A DNA stretch of 64,000 bases from Halomonas sp. Bachu 37. Its GTDB lineage: Bacteria; Pseudomonadota; Gammaproteobacteria; Pseudomonadales; Halomonadaceae. Position numbers and translations under genes: made by a program. The notes beneath the pieces were generated by a model. It was not told the origin of the DNA and did no database searches. It was given only the letters and a program-made list of their open reading frames with translations. The stretch spans positions 2,728,001-2,792,000 of the forward strand of contig NZ_CP137552.1 of NCBI RefSeq assembly GCF_039691755.1, read 5' to 3'. Below are positions 9,991 through 19,169 of the stretch, one piece after another (position 1 is the first letter of the stretch; every line of letters starts with the position of its first letter).

Positions 9991-11139
9991 ATGAATGTTC
10001 TGCTATGCCCCGACAGCTTCAAGGATGCCATGAGCGCCGAGGCCGCCGCCGACGCCATGGCGCAAGGGATACGTCAGGCCATTCCCCACGCTTGCATCGT
10101 TACCTGCCCTCTGGCCGACGGCGGGGAGGGCAGTCTCGACGCCATTATCGCCGCCACCGGCGCCGAACGCCGCCATGCCCGGGTACAGGACGCCCTGGGC
10201 CGTTACCGCAATGCCTCCTGGGGCTGGCTTGGTTCACAGCATACCGCTTTTGTCGAGCTGGCCGAAGCCAGCGGATTGCAGCACCTGGACGCCCACGAGC
10301 GCGATGCCTTGCTCACCACGACCTATGGCGTGGGCGAGCTTATCCGTGAAGCCCTCGATCACGGCGCCCAGCGTTTACTGCTCACCCTGGGAGGCAGCGC
10401 CACCAATGACGCCGGGGCCGGCATGCTCAGCGCCCTGGGCGCCAGGCTACTCGACGCTCAGGGCCAAGCGCTTGCTCCCGGCGGCCAGGCACTCGGCTCC
10501 TTGGCGAGCCTGGATATTTCCCGCCTCGATCCCCGCCTAGCCCGACTTCAGGTGGAAGCGGCGGTGGATGTGGATAACCCTTTGCTCGGCGAGCGTGGCG
10601 CCAGCGCCGTTTTCGGCCCGCAAAAGGGAGCCGACGCAGCGGCGGTAGCGCTCCTGGACAGCGCTCTCGCCCATTTCGCCGATCGCGTCGCGGCGACCCT
10701 GGGTACGGAATATCGCCATGCCGCCGGGGCCGGCGCCGCCGGGGGAATGGGCTTCGCCGCGCGAGCGTTTCTTGGCGCCGACCTGCGCCCCGGCATCGAC
10801 ATGATCATGGCCCAGGCCGGTATGAACGAACTGCTGGCCCAGGCCGACCTGGTGATCACCGGCGAGGGGCGCCTGGACGGTCAGAGCCTGGCGGGAAAAA
10901 CGCCCATTGGCGTGGCCCGCACCGCCCGCGCACGAGGCATACCGGTCATCGTGCTGGCGGGGAGCCTGGGGGATAACTGGCAAGCCTGCCTGGACGAAGG
11001 TGTAACGGCGACGTTCGCCCTGGCCGATGGGCCGATGCCTCTCGAGGAAGCGCTGGCGCGGACGCCGGAACTGCTCACATCGCGCTGCGAGAGTCTGGCG
11101 CGCCTCTGGCAAGCAGCCGATTCCTCGGCCCGCCCTTGA
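9991..11139 (+). CDS. Glycerate kinase, GarK type
   Basis: The 382-residue protein phosphorylates glycerate with ATP. Class II-type motifs are present: N-terminal VLLCPDSFKDAMSAEAA, CPLADGGEGS near residue 40, the LGGSATNDAGAGM loop near 135, and VITGEGRLDGQS near 290. ATG at 9991 follows GGAG; a GTG two codons earlier is possible. It is a single-gene unit pointing away from the metal operon. Whether the product is 2- or 3-phosphoglycerate cannot be settled here, as no glyoxylate or glucarate genes are nearby. Confidence 0.92.
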   Translation: MNVLLCPDSFKDAMSAEAAADAMAQGIRQAIPHACIVTCPLADGGEGSLDAIIAATGAERRHARVQDALGRYRNASWGWLGSQHTAFVELAEASGLQHLDAHERDALLTTTYGVGELIREALDHGAQRLLLTLGGSATNDAGAGMLSALGARLLDAQGQALAPGGQALGSLASLDISRLDPRLARLQVEAAVDVDNPLLGERGASAVFGPQKGADAAAVALLDSALAHFADRVAATLGTEYRHAAGAGAAGGMGFAARAFLGADLRPGIDMIMAQAGMNELLAQADLVITGEGRLDGQSLAGKTPIGVARTARARGIPVIVLAGSLGDNWQACLDEGVTATFALADGPMPLEEALARTPELLTSRCESLARLWQAADSSARP

Positions 11140-11290
11140 AAATCGGCTTGACCGCCAGCATCTAACCGATAGTGGCAGGACGATACCGGCATCCTATCGG
11201 CGCGATACAGAGAACTTGCTGTAAGCGGGAAGCCCTACATTTTATTGTGCAATGAGTCCGACATCCTCGGGACAGTCAAGGAGCCAAGCA

Positions 11291-11764
11291 ATGACAGATA
11301 CCAATAGCATCGGTCTGCACGAAAGCAGTGCCAGCCAACTCGCCGAGAAACTCAACCATCTGCTGGCCAACTACCAGATCTTCTACATGAACGTGCGCGG
11401 CTATCACTGGAATGTGAGAGGCCCGCATTTCTTCGAGCTGCATAACAAGTTCGAGGAGCTCTATACTGACCTGCTCACCAAGGTCGATGAAGTGGCCGAA
11501 CGCATCCTGACACTGGGTCACAAGCCGGTACACGCCTACAGCGATTACATCGGCATGACCCAGATTCAGGAAGACAAGAATGTCCAAGACGGCGAAGCGT
11601 GCGTTCGGGGCATTCTCAAGGGCTACCAGACACTGATCGAGCTGCAGCGTGAAGTGCTGGCGCTGGCGTCGGATGCCGACGATGAAGGCACCGCTGCCCA
11701 GGCAGGAGACTATATCCGCGAACAGGAAAAGACCGTGTGGATGCTTAACGCCTACCTCGGCTAG
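11291..11764 (+). CDS. dps: Dps-family ferritin-like DNA-protection protein
   Basis: The 157-residue protein has the Dps four-helix fold. The inter-subunit ferroxidase ligands are visible in NVRGYHWNVRGPHFFELHNKFEELYTD (His, His, Asp/Glu) and TKVDEVAERILTLG. It forms a dodecamer that oxidises Fe(II) with peroxide, stores the iron and protects DNA. The start at 11291 is preceded by AAGGAG, and the frame's longer upstream part is not needed. An OxyR site cannot be assigned by eye. Confidence 0.95.
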   Translation: MTDTNSIGLHESSASQLAEKLNHLLANYQIFYMNVRGYHWNVRGPHFFELHNKFEELYTDLLTKVDEVAERILTLGHKPVHAYSDYIGMTQIQEDKNVQDGEACVRGILKGYQTLIELQREVLALASDADDEGTAAQAGDYIREQEKTVWMLNAYLG

Positions 11765-11807
11765 GTCCTGCCGAGCGATTGACCGCTACCCTTCGGCACG
11801 ATGTCCC

Positions 11808-11836
11808 AACCGGCACCTTCAAGGTGCCGGTTGTCG
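11808..11836. terminator. Terminator between dps and pepD
   Basis: A perfect 10-bp stem (AACCGGCACC / GGTGCCGGTT) with a 5-base loop is followed by GTCGTTT on the + strand. It lies between convergent genes and may act on both. Confidence 0.75.
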
Positions 11837-11838
11837 TT

Positions 11839-13308
11839 TCAGCTCGTGCGGGCCAGGTCTTCGATCAAGGCACGCAAGACCTTCCAGAACTCCTCCACCG
11901 AGTCCAGCTCCACTCGCTCCTGGGGAGAGTGCGCGCCGCGGATCAACGGGCCGAAGGAGACCATGTCCAGGGCAGGATACTTGCTGCCCAGAATGCCGCA
12001 CTCCAACCCGGCGTGGATCACCTTTACCTCGGGGGCGGCGCCCAGCAGCGATTCGTGTACCCGACAGAAACGCGCCAATAGCGCGCTGTCGGCGTGCGGC
12101 GCCCAACCGGGATAGGCGTTTTCCACCTTGACCCGGGCGCCGATCAGGCCGAACAGGGCGCTGAACCGATCGGCCAGGTCGAATACCGCACTGTCATGCA
12201 ACGAGCGGACCAGCGCACAGAGATGAAAGCGCCCCGCGTCCAAGTTCACCACGCCGAGATTGTTCGAGGTATCGACAACCCCCGGGACTTCGCTGCTCAT
12301 GCGCTCCACGCCGCAGGGTGCCGAGTGCAGCGCGGCCACCAGCATGCCGGTGGCATCGGCGGTGAGTGCCTCCTGCTCGGATTCGGGTTCCGAAGCAGGC
12401 TCAAGGGAGAGACGCATCCCCGCTTCGAGAGGCCCCAGTTCCCGTTGCAGTATTGCTTCCAGCTCCGCTACCAGGGCGGTAGCGGCGGCGACTTCATCAC
12501 GGGGCAGAAACAGGCTCGCAAAGGCCTCGCGCGGTATGGCGTTACGCAGCGTTCCGCCGTGATAGTCGCCCAGGCGCATGCCGTGGCTTTCCAGCTTGCG
12601 CAACACCCGGACCAGCAAGCGATTGGCGTTACCCAGCCCCTTGTCGATATCCATGCCCGAATGGCCACCGTTCAGACCGGTCAACGCCAGGCGCATGACC
12701 TGTTCCTGCTCGGTGAGCGCCGTGGTCGGCAGTTGCGCATCGACCACCACGTCGGCACCGCCGGCACAGCCGATATAGACTTCGCCCCGGTCTTCGGAAT
12801 CCAGGTTGAGCAGCACGTCTCCTTCAAGCCACTGTTCCGCCACATTCAAGGCACCACCCATGGAGGTCTCTTCCTCCAGGGTGAAGAGCGCTTCGAGCGG
12901 GCCGTGAGTCAACTCGTCGTCTTCCAGTACCGCCAGGGCGGCGGCGACCCCCAGGCCGTTGTCGGCGCCGAGCGTGGTCTCGCGGGCATGAAGCCAGCCC
13001 GCCTCGACATAGGTAGCGATAGGGTCGCGGGTGAAGTCATGGTCATGGCCGGCGTTGGCCTGTGCCACCATGTCCAGGTGACCCTGCAGGATCACGCCCG
13101 GCGCCGACTCATGCCCCGGCGTGGCTGGCTTGACGATACGCAGGTTGCCGAAGGTGTCGCGATCGTGTTTCAGGCCACGTTGATCGGCCCAGCGCTGCAG
13201 CTTCGCTACCAGTTCGGCCTCGTGGCCGGAAGGCCGGGGGGTGTCGCACAAGGTACGAAAATGGCGCCACACAAGCGTGGGTGAAAGCTGTTCGAGATGT
13301 GCGTTCAT
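11839..13308 (-). CDS. pepD: Aminoacyl-histidine dipeptidase (peptidase D)
   Basis: The 489-residue M20-family metallopeptidase cleaves Xaa-His dipeptides in the cytoplasm. Zinc and catalytic residues are visible in GVILQGHLDMVAQ (His, Asp), TLGADNGLGVAAALA (bridging Asp) and LFTLEEETSMGGA (catalytic Glu pair). The N-terminus, LSPTLVWRHFRTLCDTPRPSGHE, is that of PepD. Length matches the family. It runs opposite to dps and shares the strand with tmcA, 31 bp away. Confidence 0.95.
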   Translation of the reverse strand: MNAHLEQLSPTLVWRHFRTLCDTPRPSGHEAELVAKLQRWADQRGLKHDRDTFGNLRIVKPATPGHESAPGVILQGHLDMVAQANAGHDHDFTRDPIATYVEAGWLHARETTLGADNGLGVAAALAVLEDDELTHGPLEALFTLEEETSMGGALNVAEQWLEGDVLLNLDSEDRGEVYIGCAGGADVVVDAQLPTTALTEQEQVMRLALTGLNGGHSGMDIDKGLGNANRLLVRVLRKLESHGMRLGDYHGGTLRNAIPREAFASLFLPRDEVAAATALVAELEAILQRELGPLEAGMRLSLEPASEPESEQEALTADATGMLVAALHSAPCGVERMSSEVPGVVDTSNNLGVVNLDAGRFHLCALVRSLHDSAVFDLADRFSALFGLIGARVKVENAYPGWAPHADSALLARFCRVHESLLGAAPEVKVIHAGLECGILGSKYPALDMVSFGPLIRGAHSPQERVELDSVEEFWKVLRALIEDLARTS

Positions 13309-13339
13309 AAGAACTCTTCACTGAGGTAACGGCGTCACT

Positions 13340-15526
13340 TTACCGGTGCGCGCCAGTGGGGAAAAGGGTTTCATCCGCCAGCAGCAGGGCCACCGCCCGG
13401 CGCAGCGGTTTCAAGGCCGCCCGTCGCTCCCGGGACAAGGCCCGCCCCTGGAATGCCCAGCCAACCAACGCCTCGAGGGCTTGTACGTTGTCCTCCGTCA
13501 CTCCTTGGCGGCAGCCGTGTATCCCCAAGGCTTGCAAGGCCGGGCGGGCCAGGCTCGGTTCGCGGTGGGCATGGGCCACGTCGTGCAAATCCTGCAGGGT
13601 GGCTATTGTATCCAGTGTGGGTGGGGGCATATCCGCCAGCAGAGCCGCGACTACATCCGGGGCCAGGCGGGTGAGTTCGAAGGCCAGCAGGCCGGGAAGC
13701 GTCAGCAGAAATCGGTGTTGCAAATACGCGACCAATTCCTCACCCGCCGGGCTCAGGGGCCGCGCCACCATGACCGCATGCTCGCCGGTGGTGATGTCAT
13801 GGCTGAGCCCCAGTCGTACCACCTTGAATCCCATGGCCCGCCAGAAAGCAATCAATCCGGGTTCGGCACCGAAGGTGGCGCCATAGAGGTCCACTCCGTC
13901 CAGACGAGCGTCAGCGATATCGGTTTCGAGCAGTCGCTTGCCCAAACCCTGGCGCCGCCGCTCGGCATGCACGGCAATCCGCATCACCCGGCGCCAACGT
14001 AGCCGCGCCGCCTGGCGGCTCCCGGCATGGGCGGCCAGCGATTGCGCCAACAAGTGGCCCTGGGGGCGGCGCTTGCCCTGGGCGACGCTTTCTGCCAATT
14101 CCGCACCAAACCCGCCTTCTTCACCGGTTACCAGCACCGCCTGGGGCCGGCTCTCGCTTTCCAATACCTGCAGGCGTGTCGTGGGGCCGTCCAGCAACTG
14201 GCGCAGGTCGCTCGGCGTGGTGCGGTAATGAGCTTGCACCAGGAGTCCGAAGACTCTCCTCAATCGTGGCTCATCTCGGGCCAATGCTGCACGCTCCAGA
14301 CACACTCGCGTCAATGGTTCCTCCATTATCGCTTCCGGTTCCGCATCGAGCACCAAGACCTTGCCGATGACCTGCTCCAACGGGTCACCTGGCGCCCAGC
14401 GGATCGGCGTGCGCATGACCAGTTCGCGCCATTCGGGGGTCTGCTGCTGCAAGCGCTGGCGAAAGCGCAGGGCGAAGCCACGTCCCGAGCCTTCATAGCC
14501 ATGCACGGTGGTGGCGAAGACGATGCGCGGGAATGCCACCAGCCATTGGCCGAGCAAGGCCGGCGCGATCGCCGCAGCCTCGTCGACCAGTAGATAACTG
14601 CCCTCTCCTCCCTCGCGCCCCGCCTCGACTTCCTGGGCCAAAATGGAGGGGAGAATAAAGCTGACCACTTTCGGAGTGTCACCTGCCAGGCAGAAATCCG
14701 TGCCTTGACGCCGGCCTTCTGGACACAGCGCTTCAAGGCGCTGGAACAGCGCTTCCACCGCGCCGGTACTTGGCGCCGTCACCACGATTCTGCTCACTCC
14801 CTTTTGCAGGAGCCGGGCACAGCCGATGCCCAGAGCGGCGCTCTTGCCCCGCCCGCGGTCGGCGGTTATCACCAGTGGTCGCCTGCGTCGCAGGCGGGTG
14901 GTTCTCTCGACCGCTGCGGCCTGATCCATGCTGATGCAAGCCGGATCGGCCGGTGATTCGTCTTGGCCTGACTCGCGGCGCGCCAATCGCGGGAGTTCGA
15001 GCGTTTGGCCTGGACGCCACCGCACGATCTGGTCAGACGTTTTCAGCAACCGGGCAAAGCGCTCCAGGTAATGCGACGACAGCGCCGAGGCGTGGTACGG
15101 ATAATCGGCGAAGCGGGCATATTCCGCGTCCGGTGCCCGCCCCCAGGCGGAAGGCGTCATTATCACCAGCAGCCCCCCGACCGTCAGCGTTCCGGCGAGA
15201 GCTCCCAGGGCATCCGGGTCCAGCCCCGACCCTTCGCTTACCGCATCGAATACCACCAGCTCATGCTCGCCGCCCAGGCGAGATCTCGCCTGCCCCGCTC
15301 GCAGCCAGTCATTCGCCGTCAACGCGTCGGGCTTTGTCGCACTCACCCACAGCGGCGCCTGCCACTCACGGGCATGCCACAAGGCCTGCGCTTGCTGGTG
15401 ACACTCGTCTGCATCTCCCTGAAGCCAGGCCAGGGCACGCCACCGGCGACGTCGCAAGCGTTGGGTGTAACCGAGCAACAAACGCAATTGGCGTCTGGCC
15501 TGCGTGTCGGGAGTGAAAAGAGCCAT
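13340..15526 (-). CDS. tmcA: tRNA(Met) cytidine acetyltransferase
   Basis: The 728-residue enzyme makes N4-acetylcytidine at the wobble position of elongator tRNA-Met, using ATP and acetyl-CoA. Order of domains: an N-terminal Rossmann-like DUF1726 region to about residue 180, a helicase-like ATPase with Walker A ADRGRGKSAALG near 230 and DEAAAI Walker B near 330, then a GNAT domain with RIAVHAERRRQGLGKRLL near 530 and a C-terminal tRNA-binding part. Length is typical. ATG at 15526 starts MALFTPDTQ. Confidence 0.94.
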   Translation of the reverse strand: MALFTPDTQARRQLRLLLGYTQRLRRRRWRALAWLQGDADECHQQAQALWHAREWQAPLWVSATKPDALTANDWLRAGQARSRLGGEHELVVFDAVSEGSGLDPDALGALAGTLTVGGLLVIMTPSAWGRAPDAEYARFADYPYHASALSSHYLERFARLLKTSDQIVRWRPGQTLELPRLARRESGQDESPADPACISMDQAAAVERTTRLRRRRPLVITADRGRGKSAALGIGCARLLQKGVSRIVVTAPSTGAVEALFQRLEALCPEGRRQGTDFCLAGDTPKVVSFILPSILAQEVEAGREGGEGSYLLVDEAAAIAPALLGQWLVAFPRIVFATTVHGYEGSGRGFALRFRQRLQQQTPEWRELVMRTPIRWAPGDPLEQVIGKVLVLDAEPEAIMEEPLTRVCLERAALARDEPRLRRVFGLLVQAHYRTTPSDLRQLLDGPTTRLQVLESESRPQAVLVTGEEGGFGAELAESVAQGKRRPQGHLLAQSLAAHAGSRQAARLRWRRVMRIAVHAERRRQGLGKRLLETDIADARLDGVDLYGATFGAEPGLIAFWRAMGFKVVRLGLSHDITTGEHAVMVARPLSPAGEELVAYLQHRFLLTLPGLLAFELTRLAPDVVAALLADMPPPTLDTIATLQDLHDVAHAHREPSLARPALQALGIHGCRQGVTEDNVQALEALVGWAFQGRALSRERRAALKPLRRAVALLLADETLFPTGAHR

Positions 15527-15907
15527 TCGTGATCCTTGCTGGAGCGATTGCCAGCGGGCTGACGCTAGGAAGGGCTGCCGTTTGACGAGGTCATCGCTTA
15601 CAACTTTAGTATGTAAAAATAACGTTTTTCAACGATTTAGGCATCAAAAGAATCCGCAAGCGAGGCCTGCGACATTAAATAAGCAATTGAAACGAAACAA
15701 ATAAAACGCTCGTTTTGGAGCAATGTCAGAGCATTCTTCTTTAATTGCTGATATTGCACTGCAATGGGGGAACTATGCTAGCTTGGATCAGCGGTCGCCA
15801 ATGAGCGGTACTTTACGTTCGCGTCATGCTTCCGCGCATTATCTTTCCTGTTTCCAGGTAGTATCCATACCAACAACCTCGTACGCCAAACACCAGGGAA
15901 AATAGCC
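15527..15907. other. 381-bp intergenic region upstream of the TRAP operon
   Basis: The region is markedly more AT-rich than its neighbours and must hold the promoters of tmcA (leftward) and the TRAP genes (rightward). A sequence TTGCAC, 16 bases, then TGCTAG near 15,752-15,779 could be a promoter for the TRAP genes but is weak. No gene is supported. Confidence 0.4.
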
Positions 15908-17017
15908 ATGAAAAAGACAACGAAGTTCACCATCTCCAGTCTTGCCGCCGGGGTCGCTCTCGCCGCCATCTCTTCTACCGCTCAGGCCCAGGAAAGCTGG
16001 ACCATGACCTCGACCTGGCCCGACAACCTGGACCTGATTCAGATCGACCGCCACTGGGCCGAGTTGGTCAACAAGCTGGCCGGTGACGAGCTCACCATCG
16101 ACTTTCGCGCCGGCGGCACCCTGATGCCCGGCACCGAGGTATTCGATGCCACCGAAACCGGTGCCATCGAGGCCGCTGGCGATTGGCCCGGCTACTGGGC
16201 CGGCCTGAGCCCGGCCTTCTCGCCGCTGGCTACCACCACCAGCTTGTTCAACGGCGTGGATTATCTGAACTGGATCAATCAGTGGGGTGGCTTCGACCTC
16301 TATCAGGAGGTATACGGCGACTACAACATGGTCTACCTGCCCTACGGCATCACCAACAACGAATCCGGTTTCATGGGCGGCACTCCCATCGAGAGCATCG
16401 CCGATCTGGAAGGCAAGCGCCTGCGTCTGTCGGGCCGCGACCAGGGCCGCGTGCTGGAAGAACTGGGCGGCTCCCAGGTCACCCTGGCCGGTGGGGAAGT
16501 CTACCAGGCCATCGAGCGTGGCGTGATCGATGCCGGCGAGTTCTCCACACCGGGCGTCGATTACAAAGCCGGCTTCGGTGAAGTTGCCGACTACTGGTCC
16601 ACCCCAGGCTGGCACCAATCCGCCAGCGTATTCGGCGTAATGATCAACAAGGACGCCTGGGACGCTCTCTCCGAGGAGACCCAGGAGAAGCTGAAGATCG
16701 CGGCCGAAGCCACCATGGCCTGGTCGCTGGCCTGGTCGGAGCGCGAATCTACCGAGGCCACCGTCAAGTTCAAGGAAGAGGGCATGACGATCAATCAGCT
16801 GCCCGAGGAAGATCTGGCGCGCATTCAGGAGATCACCAATGAAGTAATCCTGCGTGGTGCCTGCGAGGACCCGATGCACGCCAAGGTTTACCACTCCATG
16901 ATCAGCTATCTCGAGCACTACGCCAACTGGCGCGACGTGACCGTGCCCTTCAACATGAGCCGTACCACGGACAACCTGCCGTCCCTGGAAGAGCTTGAGG
17001 CCTGCATGAACCAGTAA
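15908..17017 (+). CDS. TRAP transporter solute-binding protein (DctP/TakP-like)
   Basis: The 369-residue protein has a signal peptide ending AQA-Q near residue 28 and a mature DctP fold. WTMTSTWPDNLDLIQ opens the domain, RLSGRDQGRVLEELGG holds the conserved Arg that pairs with a substrate carboxylate, and GGEVYQAIERGVIDAGEF follows. Resemblance to TakP-like proteins suggests an alpha-keto acid or similar carboxylate, but the ligand is not provable from sequence. It is the first gene of a P-Q-M operon. A GGGAAAATAG site precedes the ATG. Confidence 0.93.
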   Translation: MKKTTKFTISSLAAGVALAAISSTAQAQESWTMTSTWPDNLDLIQIDRHWAELVNKLAGDELTIDFRAGGTLMPGTEVFDATETGAIEAAGDWPGYWAGLSPAFSPLATTTSLFNGVDYLNWINQWGGFDLYQEVYGDYNMVYLPYGITNNESGFMGGTPIESIADLEGKRLRLSGRDQGRVLEELGGSQVTLAGGEVYQAIERGVIDAGEFSTPGVDYKAGFGEVADYWSTPGWHQSASVFGVMINKDAWDALSEETQEKLKIAAEATMAWSLAWSERESTEATVKFKEEGMTINQLPEEDLARIQEITNEVILRGACEDPMHAKVYHSMISYLEHYANWRDVTVPFNMSRTTDNLPSLEELEACMNQ

Positions 17018-17025
17018 GCGGGTCA

Positions 17026-17049
17026 GGCCGGGTCCTGCGGGACCCGGCC
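17026..17049 (+). terminator. Hairpin between TRAP binding-protein and membrane genes
   Basis: Arms GGCCGGGTCC / GGACCCGGCC pair perfectly around TGCG. No T-run follows. Such hairpins after binding-protein genes typically protect the upstream mRNA and keep the binding protein in excess over the membrane subunits. Confidence 0.6.
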
Positions 17050-17122
17050 CCTTCCGGCGGCCCCAATTCCGCTTCGATGCCACTCTTACTCGTCTGATTC
17101 GCCCACTTCCGAGAGCCTTACC

Positions 17123-17626
17123 ATGAACACCATTGCCAGGGCCATCGATGCCCTCAACGAGGGGTTCGGACGCCTGATCGCTCCGCTGCTTGCCGTGATC
17201 ACACTGATTGTAATCTATGATATAGCCGCTCGTTTCTTCATTGGCCGCCCCAGCGACTGGGCCTTCGATGTGACCAAAATGCTGTTCGGCGCCCACTTCA
17301 TGCTGATGGCCGCCTACGGCCTTCGCCATCACGCCCATGTCGAGGTCGACGTGCTCAAGCGCCTGCTCTCACGCAAAAAACAGACCGTGCTGGAAATACT
17401 TGGCTATCTGATTTTCTTCGTGCCCTTCGCCTGGATGCTGTTGACCTTCGGCTGGGCCTTCTTCGAGCGCTCCTACAGCCGTGGCGAAACCACCTACGGC
17501 ATGATGTCCATCCCGGTCTATCCGGTGAAGGGGGTTATCGTGGTTGCCGCCGTGCTGTTGCTACTCCAGGCGGTGGCCATCGTCATCCGCGCCTGCGGTG
17601 AACTACGCAAGGGGAATGCCGCATGA
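17123..17626 (+). CDS. TRAP transporter small membrane subunit (DctQ)
   Basis: The 167-residue protein has four hydrophobic segments, with the DctQ pattern IYDIAARFFIGRPSDWAFDVTKMLFG followed by YGLRHHAHVEVDVL. It partners the large subunit in the inner membrane. Its last codons overlap the DctM start by 4 bp (ATGA), coupling their synthesis. Confidence 0.92.
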   Translation: MNTIARAIDALNEGFGRLIAPLLAVITLIVIYDIAARFFIGRPSDWAFDVTKMLFGAHFMLMAAYGLRHHAHVEVDVLKRLLSRKKQTVLEILGYLIFFVPFAWMLLTFGWAFFERSYSRGETTYGMMSIPVYPVKGVIVVAAVLLLLQAVAIVIRACGELRKGNAA

Positions 17627-18948
17627 GCGCCGAGATACTCACCCTGTTCATGTTCGCCGGGCTGTTGATCGGCTTGTTCATGGGCCATCCGCTGGCCTTC
17701 GTGCTCGGCGGTGTCGCGGTACTCGGCGCCTGGTTCGGCCCCGGTGCCAAGACACTAGGCATCCTGATCAACAACATCTATGGCAACTCCATCGATAACT
17801 ATGTTCTGGTGGCCATTCCCCTGTTCGTGCTGATGGCGCGTTTCCTCAACGACTCCGGCGTCACCGAGAAGATGTTCGATACCATGCGCCTGCTGCTGGC
17901 CAACCTGCGTGGTGGATTGGCATTGACGGTGGTCATCGTGTCGGTATTGTTGGCCGCCACCACGGGCATCGTCGGCGCCTCCATCGCGGTGATGGGCATG
18001 ATCGCCCTGGTGCCGATGTTGAAGTACGGCTACAACAAGGAACTCAGCGCCGGGGTCATCATGGCCAGCGGCTGCCTGGGCATCCTGATCCCGCCGAGCA
18101 TCATGCTGATCCTGATGGCCAGCTACTCGCCAGTCTCGGTGGGTGCACTATTCGCCGGCGCCCTGGTGCCAGGGGTGATGCTGGGCATGATGTATGCCCT
18201 CTACGTGCTGGTGATCTGCTTCTTCAAACCGAGCTACGGGCCAGCCGTACCCGCTGCGGAGCGCGCCGAGACCTCCACCGGCCAGCTGCTGATCATGCTC
18301 GGCAAGTACGTGGTACCACCGATGTCGCTGATACTGGGGGTCCTGGGCTCGCTCTTCCTGGGCATCGCCACCGCCACGGAGGCCTCGGCCATCGGCGTGT
18401 TCATCGCTTTCCTGCTGTTTCTGATCTTCGGCGACCGCAAGCTGTCGACCTGCTACCGCACACTGATCGAGGCCAGCAAGACCACCACCATGGTGATGCT
18501 GGTGGTGGTGGGAGCCACCGCCTTTACCGGGGTGTTCTCCATCGGCGGCGGCATGGATGTCATCCATAACGTGGTAATGGCGATGCCGGGCGGTACCGTC
18601 GGTGCGCTGATCCTGATGCTGTTTCTGGTATTCATCCTGGGGATGTTCCTCGATTGGACGGGAATTGTGCTGCTCAGCTTTCCGATCATGCTGCCGATCG
18701 TCGATACCATGGGCGTGGATGTTCTGTGGTTCGTGGTGATGGTGGCGGTGGTACTGCAAACCTCGTTTTTGACTCCGCCCTTCGGCTATGCCCTGTTCTA
18801 CTTGAAAGGGGTGGCACCTCCCGGCGTGGAAATCGTCGATCTCTACAAGGCGGTGATTCCCTTCGTGGCCTTGATCCTGCTGGCATGTCTGCTGATGGCA
18901 TTCTTTCCTTGGATCATTACCGGATTACCGGCCATCCTGCTGGGCTAA
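17623..18948 (+). CDS. TRAP transporter large permease subunit (DctM)
   Basis: This 441-residue permease has about twelve hydrophobic segments. DctM signatures include FMGHPLAFVLGG, ASGCLGILIPPSIMLILMASYSPVSVGALFAG near residue 150, the FLDWTGIVLLSFPIMLPIV stretch, and FLTPPFGYALFYLKGVAP near 385. It couples sodium or proton gradient to uptake of the ligand captured by the periplasmic protein encoded at the head of the operon. Length is standard. Confidence 0.94.
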   Translation: MSAEILTLFMFAGLLIGLFMGHPLAFVLGGVAVLGAWFGPGAKTLGILINNIYGNSIDNYVLVAIPLFVLMARFLNDSGVTEKMFDTMRLLLANLRGGLALTVVIVSVLLAATTGIVGASIAVMGMIALVPMLKYGYNKELSAGVIMASGCLGILIPPSIMLILMASYSPVSVGALFAGALVPGVMLGMMYALYVLVICFFKPSYGPAVPAAERAETSTGQLLIMLGKYVVPPMSLILGVLGSLFLGIATATEASAIGVFIAFLLFLIFGDRKLSTCYRTLIEASKTTTMVMLVVVGATAFTGVFSIGGGMDVIHNVVMAMPGGTVGALILMLFLVFILGMFLDWTGIVLLSFPIMLPIVDTMGVDVLWFVVMVAVVLQTSFLTPPFGYALFYLKGVAPPGVEIVDLYKAVIPFVALILLACLLMAFFPWIITGLPAILLG

Positions 18949-18984
18949 TATCCTGCAAGGCTTAGACATTGCCTGAAGTCCCGA

Positions 18985-19019
18985 CGCCCACCGCCTGTCC
19001 GCGGTGGGCGCCTTGTTTT
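18985..19019 (+). terminator. Terminator of the TRAP operon
   Basis: A 10-bp stem CGCCCACCGC / GCGGTGGGCG with loop CTGTCC is followed by CCTTGTTTT. Confidence 0.82.
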
Positions 19020-19095
19020 CGATAAGCGGTTTGCGTCAAACGGTTGGCGGCAAGCTGTAGGCGATAAGCAAGCAAACCTGCAGCCAAAGCCGGTA

Positions 19096-19114
19096 GCTGA
19101 TACTATTCTCATTC
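19096..19114. promoter_or_regulatory. Candidate Fur box upstream of the iron permease gene
   Basis: GCTGATACTATTCTCATTC resembles consecutive Fur hexamers (GATACT, ATTCTC, ATTC). It lies 56-74 bp upstream of the permease start, a suitable place for iron repression. Seen by eye only. Confidence 0.4.
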
Positions 19115-19169
19115 GCCATTTCCCAATCAGCCGTCCCCATTCGAAAGACTGCCCGAAAGGAGCTCCCGC

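Noticed and set aside
12094..13284. 396-codon frame antisense to pepD
   Set aside because: Shadow of pepD, which has full M20 metallopeptidase motifs.
15839..17338. 499-codon leftward frame antisense to the TRAP genes
   Set aside because: Composition is that of a high-GC shadow frame; the + strand has clear DctP and DctQ domains.
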